From NCBI GenBank assembly GCA_933822405.4, contig CAKOGP040000668.1, positions 124,001-188,000 on the forward strand: 64,000 nucleotides of DNA. The letters run 5' to 3'. The stretch is from Cylindrotheca closterium. Lineage: Eukaryota; Bacillariophyta; Bacillariophyceae; Bacillariales; Bacillariaceae. Position 1 is the stretch's first letter. The number at the start of each line of letters is the position of its first letter. Below are positions 42,830 through 54,633 of this stretch, piece by piece. The notes under the pieces were generated by a model, which saw only the letters and a program-made list of their open reading frames with translations, was not told the DNA's origin and did not search any database. A program made the position numbers and the translations under genes.

Positions 42830-44424
42830 TTAAGTTTTTTCTCTCGGTTCCTTTCTTAAGTTTTTTCTCTCGGTTCCTTCGTCGTTCTTAAAATTGGATG
42901 AGTTGTTGATTTGCACTTTGGCGTTTTCCTCTAACAAATCCTGTTTCCAACCCAGTATGGAACACAGTTCCATAACTTGATCGTCGCAATTGCCGGGAAG
43001 GAACAGGTCCTTACCCGTCCGAATCTTCATGACGGGTTCCCGATTGAACAAGACACGATGTTCGCATCGGACCATGTCGGGAATCATGGACACGGGTGCG
43101 ACTTGCAACGAGGTTCCCATGACGAGCAACAAGTCTGCTTCCTCCACATCCGTGCGCAACATTTGGTGAAACCGATCGGGCTGAAAAGAAAAAAGAAACA
43201 ATGGAAAAAGCAAATTGGTTTGGTTAATATATATATATACATATATACATATACACACGGTAGCATGGTTCAATAAGCTTTGCATGCGTGACAAAAAGTA
43301 TAGCATCTTCTCCTTCTTCTATTTCTTGTTCATGACACAAAAGATTTGTACGCACCAAGCTTTCACCAAAGAATACAATGTCCGGCTTGACATTACCTCC
43401 ACACTTGTCGCATTTTGGTACAGTTACATCCTTGATAATGGTGTTCTTGACGCTTTCGGGGTCCGCAGTGGTTCCACATTCGATACAGGATGCTATCGTA
43501 TGATGAAGCAATGAAATGAAATGAAATGAAATGAAATGAAATTAAATGAAAAGAAATGGAACTGGTGTAAGACATGGATTCGATCAGAACATTGTCAATG
43601 CTAAAACAGCATCTCATCCTTACCACTTCTAAAATGTCCGTGACATTCCTATATAATAAGCAGAGAAGCCATTATTGTTTGAGACAAAACCTTGGCCTTT
43701 ATACTGTTGCAGTTTCCAATGGTCATTCCAACGTACCACTAGCTTTTCATCCGGAATGCCCGCAAGATATTCCAATCCATCTATATTTTGTGAGTACAAT
43801 CGTAATAGCAATCCCTTGTCACTCAGCATCTTCAAAAAGGAATGAGTCAACGTGGGAGAATGGGTCAATCCCGGCCAGAGCTCCTTGGCCAATGTCACAA
43901 AGGGTTGAGGTTGGGATCGATAAAAGCTGACGTCAAATACTGCCTGAGGATAGGGTAAATTGTACTTTTGCAAATTATCATACAAGCCTGTGCCGGGAGT
44001 ACTAACCAGAGTTGTGAGATCACCATGACAATATGCTATATATTTTTGCGTGACACCGTCGTCGTCTCTCTTTTGACAGCAAAATATATAAATAGTTGGG
44101 AACGTACCGAAAATCTGGAATCCCCGCCGCCACGGACACTCCTGCTCCCGACAATACCATGATTTTCTTTGCCTTATTGCCCGATTGGATCCAGTCCACC
44201 AAGTTACGAATGTCCAAATCGCTGCCAAAATCCAAATCAGCGTCTTCCAATGTGAGTCCCTCGAGCGGATTGAGCAGACTGTCAATTTCACTGATGAGCT
44301 TGGGTATGCCTCCGTTACCCATTTTGCTCTTGGCTCTCTTGGTTGCTGATGATGGTGATGATTCACGAATTATGTTCTTCTTGTTCTTGAGAAAAGTTGA
44401 GGTTACTGCACGTTTCAGGATCAT
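42830..44424 (-). CDS. Sirtuin (Sir2-type NAD-dependent protein deacylase), five exons
   Basis: Exons (minus): 44108-44424, 43737-44001, 43624-43648, 43356-43492 and 42830-43180, giving 364 residues. The third exon is only 25 nt. Motifs are complete: [14 protein letters not shown] (93-106), then [16 protein letters not shown] (NAD pocket, 177-180) and [11 protein letters not shown] with the catalytic histidine (about 197). Zinc cysteines are C205/C208 and the pair in PKCDKCGG, followed by [14 protein letters not shown] and [11 protein letters not shown]. This is the SIRT2/SIRT3 type of class I sirtuins. It removes acyl groups from lysines using NAD. The N-terminus ([16 protein letters not shown]) is basic and could be mitochondrial, with an alternative start at 44322. 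The last 25 residues are low-complexity and partly repeated. Confidence 0.9.
43511..43549. repeat. ATGAA pentanucleotide microsatellite in a sirtuin intron
   Basis: About seven to eight ATGAA units between the 25-nt micro-exon and exon 4. Confidence 0.85.
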
Positions 44425-44924
44425 TCGAGAGTGCAGAGTACAATATTACCGGTAGGTCTCAAGTGATATAATCCGTGTTGCACGCAGACGTGATACGTGA
44501 TGTTGATGATGATTATTGATTGCGCGCTTTTGTGAAAGGTTCTTCTTTAGTTCCAACATGAAAGCGGTCCTTGCTTTGACCGGCGGTAAGTGAAGTCCTT
44601 GAATTCTAAGCAGCGTTTTGGTCGCAGACCTGTCTTTTCGGATAAATGCTTCAGTCATTCACTAAATACCAAGTGAATTTTGACGGCATGAGGGAAAACT
44701 CTACGTGAACCCCACTTTTTTTGGAAATTCTGAAAAACTGCATCCCGATTGCAAAAGTTTGCATGCGAGCATCAGATTTTCCACAACACTACACTTCAGC
44801 AACCAACGTCTCCACAACGAACAGCACCCTTTCAAAACTCTACTTCGTTCCTGAACAGTGACCTTGCATCCAACGCCGTCATAGATAGATATTCAAATAC
44901 AAGAAGAATACAGTGCACACAACA
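44425..44924. other. Intergenic between divergent genes
   Basis: 5' regions of the sirtuin and of the secreted gene at 44925; nothing else recognised. Confidence 0.4.
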
Positions 44925-45473
44925 ATGATGTTTTCCATGACGACAATTCTTTCCAGTCTTCTCCTATTGGTTTTGCTGTCTATTTCTGCCAGTGCACAAA
45001 ACGCCACTGAATGCATGATCTACACACAAGCAAACATTATCGCCACCACCCAAAAGGGTGGAGTCATGGCACCTTTCTTGGCCTTCCAAGTGGACCGAGA
45101 CACCCTCTGCAACACCAACACTTGGGAGTGCAATTTGGGACAAGAATATGATGACGCAGCCGACGCTCTCTGCACCATGCACGGTGGCAACAAAGTGTAC
45201 GAAGATGTCGAAATCTGTCAAGCTTATCTAGGATTGCTCCAAATTGATACCGGTGGCATTACACCTCTATTCAAAGATGTCCCCATCTGTCTTGCTCCTG
45301 AGCCATACTGTGCGTCAGGCACCACCCACATGGACATTTTGGAGGCCATGAGTGTCTGTATGGAAATGCCGACACTGCCGACAGTGTTCCAAAACCCTAA
45401 CCGTAGACTGGCGGATGTGGGTCCCCTCCCACGTGAGATCAGCTTGACTGGAACACCACCAGGCTTTGAATAA
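44925..45473 (+). CDS. Small secreted cysteine-containing protein
   Basis: A 182-residue single-exon frame; the first ATGs are at 44925 and 44928. A strong signal peptide (MMFSMTTILSSLLLLVLLSI) ends at ASA|QN. The mature region has evenly spaced cysteines (ATECMIYTQ, DTLCNTNTWECNLG, DALCTMHGG, EICQAYLG, VPICLAPEPYC, MSVCMEM) and no C-terminal hydrophobic tail, so it is probably soluble and extracellular. Cys spacing resembles the ectodomain at 39256-39803, so the two may be distantly related. Function unknown. Confidence 0.7.
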   Translation: MMFSMTTILSSLLLLVLLSISASAQNATECMIYTQANIIATTQKGGVMAPFLAFQVDRDTLCNTNTWECNLGQEYDDAADALCTMHGGNKVYEDVEICQAYLGLLQIDTGGITPLFKDVPICLAPEPYCASGTTHMDILEAMSVCMEMPTLPTVFQNPNRRLADVGPLPREISLTGTPPGFE

Positions 45474-45692
45474 TTTATTTTGGACATTTGGCAATCTATA
45501 GTCCTAATATAGCATTTGTATAGAATTCATCACTGTAATCAAGCCTACTGTATTGTCCTACATCAAAGCATCTAATCGAGTCAGTCTGTCTGTGTGTAAT
45601 ATTGAGTTTATTCTATGTGGAATGATGGAATGGATGGATGGATGGATGTATGGATTGACTACCCTTCTTCTTCTGCTTCTTGTAGTATCTGC

Positions 45693-48319
45693 CTACACGC
45701 TACTATTACTACTTTTCGGTGGTGGCGTTGTTGTGGTTGTTGTTCCTGGTGGTGTCGTCACGGTTTGTTGTTTCTGCTGCTGCTGCTGCTGCTGTTTTCG
45801 TCCCTTGTATCGTTCCGCTTGGGATTCCCGACAGGGAGCACACTTGGTGGCACTCCCCTTGAATCCAAAACTAGCCCACGGCCGAAAGTTCTTGCAACCC
45901 TTGCACCATTTGATTTGATTGCCCTTCAAAGGAGCGGCTTCGGGTCGTTCGTCCACAATCACCCAAATCTGACTGTCACAGGCAGTGCAAACTCCCTTGT
46001 TTTGAGAAGGAATGGTGGGTTCCTTTTGGAGATCCTTCTTGGCGGATGGCTTGGAGGCTTTGGATTTGAGAGCGCGTTCCAATCCGCACATTTTGCATTG
46101 ATTTTGCGCAATGTTGGGGTAGTTGGCCAACATCATAAATTCGGGTAGATTCAATTGAGCAGCTACATCCATATTGCCTTGAAAGTATGGAGGCGGGGCA
46201 CCTTGGAGTGGGACGCAGCTCTTCATGAACATTACCACATGTGGAGATGTATGGGAGGCCGACGGAAATTCATTCGTTTTTTGAGATTTGGACGCCGTGG
46301 TGGTGGGGGTTCCCAACATGGGTCCAAACGTTGTGGTTGTGGATGTGGATGGTGATGGTGAAGAGGCGGCTTGCGACGATTGGGAAGATGGTCCCGCGGA
46401 AGGAGACGCCACTGTCGGAGCTTGGGCCATGTTGGCCGCGGCCAACAGCTGGTCGAGGTGCGATAGCCGCTTTTGCATTTTCTGTGGAGGTGCTGCTGGA
46501 GGCGAAGCCTCCGAGGGCCTACCAGGAGGAGGAGGAGGATGATGGACCGCGGCGGGAGAAGGATAGTGACAATGATGTTGTTGTTGTTGATGATGGTGTT
46601 GTTGTTGCTGCTGCATGTAAGGATGATGATGCGGTATATGTGGTGGTTGGGGTGGCTGAGATTGATAATACATTGCCATTTCTGGTGGCGGTGGTGGTGG
46701 TGTCATATGATGATGATGATGCCGATGGTGGTGATTTGTTGGTGTCGACATGACTGGAGTGGACGTCATGGGGGCAACAGGTGCAAGCTGTGGCGTTTCG
46801 GTAGTGTCTTGGGGTAGCGGACGCTTGAGACTGTTGGAACCATCAGGTTGCTGTTGTTGCTGCTGCTGTTGTTGTTGCTGTGGATCTTGTGGTTGATGCT
46901 GTTCGTTTTGCTGTTGTTGTGATCGATTCTGTTGTCTCTTGCCCCCACGAATGGTGGGTGCATCCTCCCTCAAGGCCTGACAAATCTTGGCAATGGCTCG
47001 AACCTTGCCAATGTCGTACCATTGCTTCAACTTTGAAGCAGCACTGTTCTTATTATTATTATTATTAGAACGACCTTTTGGTATCCGTTGCAAGAAGCGC
47101 CCTTGGTGCGATTGGATTTCGGAATAGATCTTGTGTCCAAAGGATGCCTTTTTGCCCCGATCCGCTCGCAAGTATTCTTGTTGATATTGCTTGACAATGG
47201 AACGGAATCGTTTGTTACCAGGATGATGATTGGTGAGACCCTGAAAGAAAGAGAAACAAATTGAAATGAAAGAAAACAGTGTGAGTTGAATTGTGATTCA
47301 GAAATGACCTTGTACAAGCATATATAAAGAAAGCAGTAAAGACGTACCCCTCTTCCACATAGTACATCGTCACTTGATGGCTCTACAGGATCCTTTCCAG
47401 CACTTTCTTCGACTGGTTCATCTTCACCGCTGCTGTAGGTAGTATTGACACTTCTCCGATAGTTCCTTCCGCCACGCATCCCATCAGCAGAAGTGCCATC
47501 CATAGTAGTAGTAGCATCGCCACCATCCATAGTATCCATTTCCGTGGGTGTCACGGCTGGGGGAGTAGTTTGGGCCTGCTCATTGTGATTATTATTATTA
47601 TTCTCATTCTCATTCTCATTGTCATCATCATCTGATGACGTAAGAGCCAGACTCCCATTCCATTCGGCAGCATCTTCGTTGCTGTTGTTGTTGTTGCTGC
47701 TGTTGTTGTTAGCCTTGGACTGTGCAATGGGTGTAATTGTAGTAGTCTTTTTGTTGGTGGTACTAGAAGCAGCAGTACCGGACATTGTGTTCGGCATTGT
47801 TGCTGCTACTGAATGGCGGCTGATGGGAGCAGCAGGCGATACTGCTGTATTTGGCAATGGACGAGAGGAAGAGGAGGAGGATGATGATTGCTGCTGTGAT
47901 TGCTCCTGCTGTGATGCATACTTCGTTCGCCCTTCCACACCGCCGCTTTTCTCATCTTTTCCAAAGGCATACGCACCAGCCTCTTGGATGGTTGGGAACG
48001 ACTTGAATTCGACTACCGAACCATCATTCTCCATGGGATCCACGTACACAGAGCAATCTTCCCAATTGGAAAAGATGGCTGGCGAATGCAAACCCTCGCA
48101 TCTTCGTATGGCCCAAAACTGACGAGTCCTGGAGGCTGATTTCTGTGGTGGTTCTGGTGGTTGTTGTTGATGCTGTCGTCGTCGTTGCTGCAGTGTCCCA
48201 TTTGCGGCTACCGAAGCAGTGGCATTGGAGAGAATGGATAAAGGTGAGGCAGAAGGAGGAGTTTCTGATGATTCTACTGCCGATGAGATGAGAGAACCGC
48301 TTATTGGATTTGTCGTCAT
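45693..48319 (-). CDS. RNase H1 hybrid-binding domain / DUF6824 / Cys-rich protein
   Basis: Two exons, 47348-48319 and 45693-47240 (839 residues; phase-0 intron of 107 nt placed inside the GRG-G motif). Residues about 68-120 (RQFWAIRRCEGLHSPAIFSN, then WEDC, then FKSFPTIQEAGAYAF) match the RNase H1 N-terminal (caulimoviral viroplasmin-type) domain that binds RNA:DNA hybrids. From about 318 comes a DUF6824 domain: DVLCGRGG, then LTNHHPGNKRFRSIVKQYQQ, then SHQGRFLQR and WYDIGKVRAIAKICQALRE. Poly-Gln, His- and Pro-rich low-complexity regions follow. The C-terminus has four CxxC pairs (CKMCG, CTAC, CKGC and CAPC), likely zinc-binding. No RNase H catalytic domain is present. A nuclear nucleic-acid-binding regulator is inferred. 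Confidence 0.82.
46851..46900 (-). repeat. CAG/CAA repeat encoding poly-Gln
   Basis: About eleven consecutive Gln codons in the low-complexity linker of the DUF6824 protein; mixed CAG and CAA. Confidence 0.8.
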
Positions 48320-48854
48320 GCTCTTGCTTGGAATGATTAGCAACCAGGATTCCAATTGAAACTATTGTATTGAAAGAGGTGCAACAAAAAGAAAAGAGAC
48401 TGCACACACGCACTCGGTAAATTGATTGATCGATTGCAATACTGGCTCTACTGCTCCCTCCCTCTCTCTCGTCATCCCCAATCCTTCCTCGCCAATCAAA
48501 GGGTGCTCCTGTATTTCACGACTCCACCAGCGAATTCAGTAGGGAGTTCTACGTAGGTACACTCAACGGACTCGCAGATTTTTTGGTTCGGAAGGAAGGC
48601 AAGACAGGTACTTTCTTAGGCCTTTTATGGACCAAAATCGTCACGCCCGCCCCTCCTAAGTATTTGGTCGCGGTCACCGAATATGGTGTCGTATTTTGCG
48701 TGACAATCGACGAAAAATTGCCACTCCGGAATCGAAAAACTGCGTATATTATAGTATGATCTCATCATTCCACCACCATCCTCATCGTCGCTGCAGTATT
48801 TCAAACCAAAAACAACAACAACAACAATAACAACAAATAGCGAGTATCAAAAGA
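48320..48854. other. Intergenic between divergent genes
   Basis: 5' regions of the DUF6824 protein and the FEA-like protein. An AAC-rich stretch lies just upstream of 48855. No RNA gene was seen. Confidence 0.45.
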
Positions 48855-51071
48855 ATGAAGCGACAACGCCATAATGCTACTGTGCCCTCGTCATGGAAGT
48901 TTTGGCTTTCCTGTTGGATCTTGTTGTTTCAGCAGTCGAACAATAAGAATTTGCTGACGGAAGCTAGAATTGTGGACGATTATGTGTCACCACCAACAAC
49001 AGCAACAACAACAGCCACAGTTAGTAGTAGTAATAGTATGGAACAAAACAACAACAACAACAACAACAACATTGACGACGTGGCATCCATTGATCAAGAT
49101 TTAAAGGAGATTGGACAACTCTTGCGGATCGGTGACTTTGATGCGGCACGCTCTTTGTACGAGGAGGGGTCGTATTCAGCATCCTACGCCCAAGTGTTTT
49201 TGAACGAACCAGTCCAACAGGAAATAGAGGCTGGAGAAGTGGTGACGGGACCCGCCAATGGGGGTGGAATCGCATCTGGAATTGTCCAGGAAACCGTCCG
49301 GCCGGGAGAACACCAAGTCAAGATTCGATACGTGGCTCTTCTGGATACGGAGGAGGATACCCCCGTCCAAACGAGTAGGACGGGAAGTCCTGCTACTACT
49401 ACTAATACCGCTACCACCACTACTGCAACCACCACAAAAAGAACAAGCAAGCAATCTCTCATACGGAGCAAGGTCATTCCTCACTTTTCGGAAAAGAGCA
49501 AACGCCATCGGGATGACCGAAATGGTGATACTGCAGCAGAGGATACGACGACGGTTGCAACTGCGGCTATCAACACGGATCACTATTGTCATGTGGGAGG
49601 CAACCCAGAGCCAGTGACGGGTGGATGTAAGTCATATTCTATTTACTTCTTATTTTGGCTAGTTGGTCAATGATATACGGATGCTAATTCTCTCATGATC
49701 ATGTTGATCACTTTCTTCTTCTCTTTCTATCTGCTCATTTCAGGCTTCAAGGCATCGGGAACTCTCACCAATCATGCCTTGGGCAGAGATTATGATTATC
49801 AATACGACGTCTTGAATGGAAACCACAATGCAAGATCTATTTCCAAGCTGAGCCGAGGAGTGGTCAATGATGGATCCTTGGGATTCCACATGCTCAGCAA
49901 GGAGTTCTTGCTATTCACATCCTACTTTGGACGTACGGACTATGCCGATCACTTGATTCAAACGGCCTTTGATGCGGTGAATGATCCAACGGTTAGCACC
50001 GAAATGGATCGAAGCAACCTTCATTTTTATCACTTTCATGATGAGGCCCTTGCCTCGTTTTTGTACACCTTCATGGCACACTTGACATTGTGGATGGAAA
50101 CAGTAGTCCATCTCGATGTGGCTATTGAGATATGCGATGCTCCTTCCGAACGACAAGAGGCGATCCAACAATGGGATCAAGCAGCTTCCATGTACGTTGG
50201 ATCACGTGGTAGCAAGCGTGGCATACTTCATCACGAACTCGCTGCCAAGCAATGCCAGGTATTTCATACCTGCCCACCCGACAAGTACGAAGTTAGTGCC
50301 AGCGACTTTGAATACCAAGAAGGACAAGTACACATTAATGAGGAAATTGCCGATGATTTTCAAACGGGACGACAAGGGTTATTGAATGGCGATTGCGACA
50401 CGGTCAAGGCACGAAAGTCCAAGATTGTTCGGTCTATGACCATACCGTTGATTCAAGCTACTCTGCTGGAAGCGTACAAAGTGGATCGCAATGGGGATGA
50501 CAACTACATCATGGGGCCCGATGCCAGTGCCATTGCCTATGGAATGACCATTATTCCTTTGATCAACGCGTGTAATGAAGATGATGCCACTGCCTTGTTC
50601 GACTCATTGGGAGACTTGCACACGCCTGCGTCGTTTTGGGCCGGTGCCAATAATAATCCCCATACCAAGCCTCTTTCGTTTTCGACGGTCAAACAAATTT
50701 TGGAAAGGAACTATTCCTGTTTGAAAATAAAGTGCTCTGACGTGGGAGGTATTTGGAATTATACATCGAACAACCAATACATGGATGGGGCTGAGCCATG
50801 CGACGGATTTGCCACAACAACAGGCAAGGATGCGCCTCCATCCGAAAATGCGGCGACAACCGGCGCAGAGCCTGGAGAGTCCAACGACGGAGTTGGATTC
50901 TTCACGTTCCTCATGTTCCTAGTTGTGGCAGGAGTCGCTGTTTTTGGGCTGACAGTGAGGCGATTCACAAAAGAAAAGAGGGAAACGAAAAGGAGCGTTG
51001 AAGCTAATCGTAACCTGCATGAGCAGTCGCAATGCTGGGACGAACGGGAGATAGAAATTACACTGGATTGA
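48855..51071 (+). CDS. FEA-like (low-iron-inducible type) surface protein
   Basis: Two exons, 48855-49626 and 49744-51071 (699 residues; phase-1 intron of 117 nt). The N-terminus has a hydrophobic segment (SWKFWLSCWILLFQ) consistent with a signal peptide, followed by low-complexity Thr/Asn sequence. The main domain carries a pattern I associate with FEA1-like proteins: FTSYFGRTDYADHLIQTAFD, then WDQAASMYVGSRG, HHELAAKQCQVFHTC, NEEIADDFQTGRQGLLNGDC and MTIPLIQATLLEAYKVD. A C-terminal helix (GVGFFTFLMFLVVAGVAVFG) and a basic cytosolic tail anchor it. FEA proteins act in iron acquisition in green algae and related domains occur in diatom phytotransferrins. Whether this member binds iron is unknown. 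Confidence 0.68.
49040..49072 (+). repeat. AAC repeat encoding poly-Asn
   Basis: A run of about eight AAC codons in the linker of the FEA-like protein. Confidence 0.75.
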
Positions 51072-51240
51072 GTTTGTTTATGATTCTTGGGGGACTGCAT
51101 CATCACTAATGTGATACAATTGTAAAAGGATAGTAGTATGATACATGTTTTAGTACTTTTTTTCATTGCCATTCCCAGCAAAATAAACGGTGATACAATT
51201 GTTGCATCTCCCAAGCGCATGATTCAGCTCATAAACCAGT

Positions 51241-52307
51241 TTATGCTTCCATGGATAGACAGTAGCTCTGGAAAACTTCGCTTAATCGTCGACGTTGTTT
51301 TGCCACATGATCCTTTCTTTGGCTGATACCACCAGTACTATTATTGTGTTGTGATGGCACTGGAAGGGGACGCATAGAATGTAACTTTCCTCCTCCCATG
51401 GATCGTAACCGAAAGAGCGATTGGTCTCTCTTTGTTCGTGCCATGTCGAGTGTAGTCATACCCGTGCCACCAAAGCCGAGGCCATCAACATCCGCCGACT
51501 TGGATGAATAGGAGTCGATCGAAAAGCAGTTTACAGACTTGTCTGGGGAAGATGTGTATTCGTCGATCGAGAAATAGTCAAGATCCACTGTTTGCATTTG
51601 TTTCTTTTTGTCTTTTGGAGTGCTGGCTGGACCACTTCTCGGTAATGGGGAATATATCATCCTCCTACTCTCTAATGGGGACTCTTGTGCTGAAAGATCA
51701 ATTCGTTCCCTCTTGTTTTTCCGAGTGGTGTTTGTTCTATTGGGGGTATTCTCCTTACCAGAAGTATGAATAGTCTCAAATGTGAATTGCGATGCAAACC
51801 CCGTTCGATTCATGGCATCGGAACCTTCAATAGTCTCGTAGGTGTACGGCGTTTGGCTATAGCTGTGGGGTGTACGCATGGCCGCTCTGTGGGGAGTGTG
51901 CAAAGCAAAATTTAAAGTCGCTGGTGTCGGATTTGTAGCGTTCGAAATGCCATTGAAAACATCCCCGCTGGAATTAGATGATTTGGAATCCTCCAAAGTG
52001 ACATACGTAAAGCTGCCGTCGTCCATAAAGACAGTTGGTCCTTTGTCACTGCTGGTGATTGGACTTGTGTCAGGAAGAAAAGATGTACCGATGTCAATGC
52101 CACCAACAGTTCCGATCATGGCTTCGTCTGTGTGGACAGCTTGCAAATCTGGCAACAGGGGAAGGCTTGCATCGTCTTCAATCATGATGCTGGAGTCAGT
52201 CATCATGGAAGAAGACGGTGACAGGAGATCCATCGTGATGGTCGATGCGTGGGATAATGGTGAAGAACAATGTAGCATGAAAATTTCGTCACTGCTTTCG
52301 TAACCAC

Positions 52308-52374
<67 letters not shown>

Positions 52375-52533
52375 CGTGATTTTGTGGCCTCGTCGGTACT
52401 CGGAACGTGACACCATTTCAATTTTTCGTTTCGTCTCTTCTTCCACCAGTAGGAAGGACTCTTGAATGCTAGTGCTGTCCAATTCCGTCATATCAGCTGA
52501 TAGATCGACTCGTGGAGGTCTTCGGTGGCGCAT
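51241..52533 (-). CDS. Orphan protein with a 22-residue poly-Asn run
   Basis: A 430-residue single-exon frame from the ATG at 52533. The N-terminal 50 residues are charged, then a run of 22 asparagines is encoded by a pure AAC repeat. The rest is Ser/Thr/Asp-rich with recurring short motifs (YVTLEDS, YTYETIEG, FTFETIHTSG; DYFSIDEY, NCFSIDSYSS), suggesting phosphorylation-type linear motifs repeated two or three times. No signal peptide or helix. The C-terminus is basic (KQRRRLSEVFQS). No domain recognised; possibly a regulatory, disordered protein. Confidence 0.65.
52309..52374 (-). repeat. Pure GTT/AAC trinucleotide repeat, 22 units
   Basis: 66 bp of uninterrupted GTT on the plus strand (AAC on the coding strand), within the coding region of the orphan gene. 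Confidence 0.92.
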
Positions 52534-52891
52534 CTTGTAATGTTGTCGTTTGTGTGAATGAAGCGAAACAGAAAGGAACTAACCATTCATTCCTGCAATT
52601 TTCTGGTTTGGGTGAGTGACCAGCCAGTTTTTGTGTTCATTCGTTCATTCGTGGATTTTGGCGAATGCTCGTCGCGCGCGAGAAACGTTAACTGGCATTC
52701 TGTCAAATCATGTGTATCGCTTGATTTGAAGCAGCATTCCGTCCCGCACCGACTGTAACATCAAGGTCTTATCAACCATGCATGCTATTCAATAACACAA
52801 CAACAACAAAAATGTGCAGTACTGCATGCGATGTACCGCAATATTTCATTATTGGAGCTGAAAAATATGATGACGAGTTTTACTGGAATTT
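52534..52891. other. Intergenic, nothing recognised
   Basis: 5' flank of the poly-Asn orphan and 3' flank of the dehydratase; no signal seen. Confidence 0.4.
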
Positions 52892-54088
52892 TTATTCTCC
52901 CATCATGACATCGTCATTAATGGAAGCAGAGGTATTATTGAGCATTCTTGGGTGAGCAACCAATGCATCATCAATGTTTCCGTAACGGTTTGTGAACTTC
53001 TTGTACCACTCGACAGTGGTCTTCAAACCTTCTTCCCAAGTCATTTCTTCTTTCCATCCAAGGGCGTGGAGTTTACTAGAGTCAATGGTGTAACGCAAAT
53101 CGTTGAACTTTCGGTCTGATACAAATGTGATCCTTTTGTCTTGTTCCTGTTCGAGACCAAAGATCTTCAAAAGATCCTTTGCGACTTGAAGATTGGCAAG
53201 TTCGTGGCGTCCACCAATGTTGTAAACGTGACCAGGTTCTCCCTTGTGCATAATAGCATCGAATGCGTTCGCGACATCAGTGACGTACATAAAGTTTCGG
53301 GTGTTGCTTCCGTCGCCATGCAAGGTTAGCTTCATACCTTTCATGAGCTGATTGGTGAATTTGGGGATAAGCTTTTCAGGGAACTGATGAGGACCGTAAA
53401 CATTGTTTCCTCTAGTAATGAGGCATGGGAGCTTGAAACTTCGGTAATACGACTTGACCAAGAACTCGGCTCCAGCCTTGGTGGCGGCGTATGGGTTGGT
53501 GGGTTCCAAGACATGATTTTCAGACATGGGGTCAGTTTCGAAACTCTCTCCCTCCCCGTAAACCTCATCGGTCGAAACATGAACAAATCGTTTGACGGTT
53601 TTGCAAGCCTTGGCACTTTCCAGAAGGACGTGAGTTCCGTAAATGTTGGAATGGGTAAAGGCAAAGGAATTTCCAAAGGAGTTGTCGACATGGGTTTGGG
53701 CTGCGAAGTGAAGGATGGTATCGATTTTCTCTTCTCTGAGGACAAAGGAAACCAAGTCGGCTGTGACAATGTCACCCTTGATGAACTTGAAATTTGGCAA
53801 GTCCTTGAGCTCGGATAGGTTCTCCAAACAGGAACAGTAATCCAATTTATCATAAACGACAATGTTGTAGTCGGGATACTTCTTGCAGAGAAGAATGGCA
53901 ACATGGGAAGCAATGAAACCTGTTCATGATCGAGAATGGGAAAGAGGGAACATCATATCACGGAAACGAATGTTGAGATAACAATAAATTCATGAAAGTG
54001 TTCATGCTGGACGATAGCACTCCAACAGCATACCTGCTCCTCCTGTCAGAAGAATATTCTTCGGGGTATAAGTTACTTCGCTAGACAT
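52892..54088 (-). CDS. rmlB: dTDP-D-glucose 4,6-dehydratase (NAD-dependent SDR family)
   Basis: Two exons, 54034-54088 and 52892-53919 (360 residues; intron of 114 nt placed inside the nucleotide-binding motif, LLTGGAG|FIASH). Extended short-chain dehydrogenase hallmarks are intact: GGAGFIASH for NAD, HFAAQTHVDNSF, the STDEVYGE active-site loop and YAATKAGAE with the catalytic Tyr and Lys. TRGNNVYGPHQFPEKLIP and GDGSNTRNFMYVTD then bind the nucleotide sugar. The enzyme converts dTDP- or UDP-glucose to the 4-keto-6-deoxy sugar, the first step towards rhamnose for cell-wall and secreted polysaccharides. No targeting signal, so cytosolic. Confidence 0.93.
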
Positions 54089-54633
54089 GATTGTAGCTCT
54101 TTTTGATTTTGTGTGCACAACCTCCAATTCGCATGCACAACTTTACTCTTGCTTCCACGGACTGTCATAAAATGTGAGAACAAAATAGATCCAAAAGGAA
54201 CTACTAGATTCAAGATACGCTATGCCCGATCCAAGACACGAATCGATTGCAATCTGCACGCACTCATAAATCCGTGAGCTGCACGCGCGGGATGCCCCCG
54301 TTTGTGCGTCGCCTGTGACAAAGGCGGTCATTTGCTCTTAAGTGAGCAATGACGTGTGGCGAATCATTAGAAGAATCCGGCATGACGATTTTTTCAAAAT
54401 GATAACGTAATATACATACATACCGCCTACCTTGTACTCTCCCTGGAATCCCAGTTTCAGTTGACTTCTTTGTGTGCATCAAACCCACCAACCGCATATT
54501 GACATTGGGCTCTGCAGAAACACTGACCGAGACCGAAGAGAGCCCTTACTGAAGAAACATTGTTGAATCTTCACTTTATATCACATATTCACCTCACATC
54601 AGATATTCATCATATTATATATACAGAGACAAA
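54089..54633. other. Intergenic between divergent genes
   Basis: Likely holds both promoters; AT-rich sequence with TATATATACAGAG lies directly before the start at 54634. No other motif recognised. Confidence 0.45.

Noticed and set aside
45615..46817. Plus-strand frames rich in Trp, Val and Cys opposite the DUF6824 protein
   Set aside because: Antisense shadows of poly-Gln/His/Thr codons.
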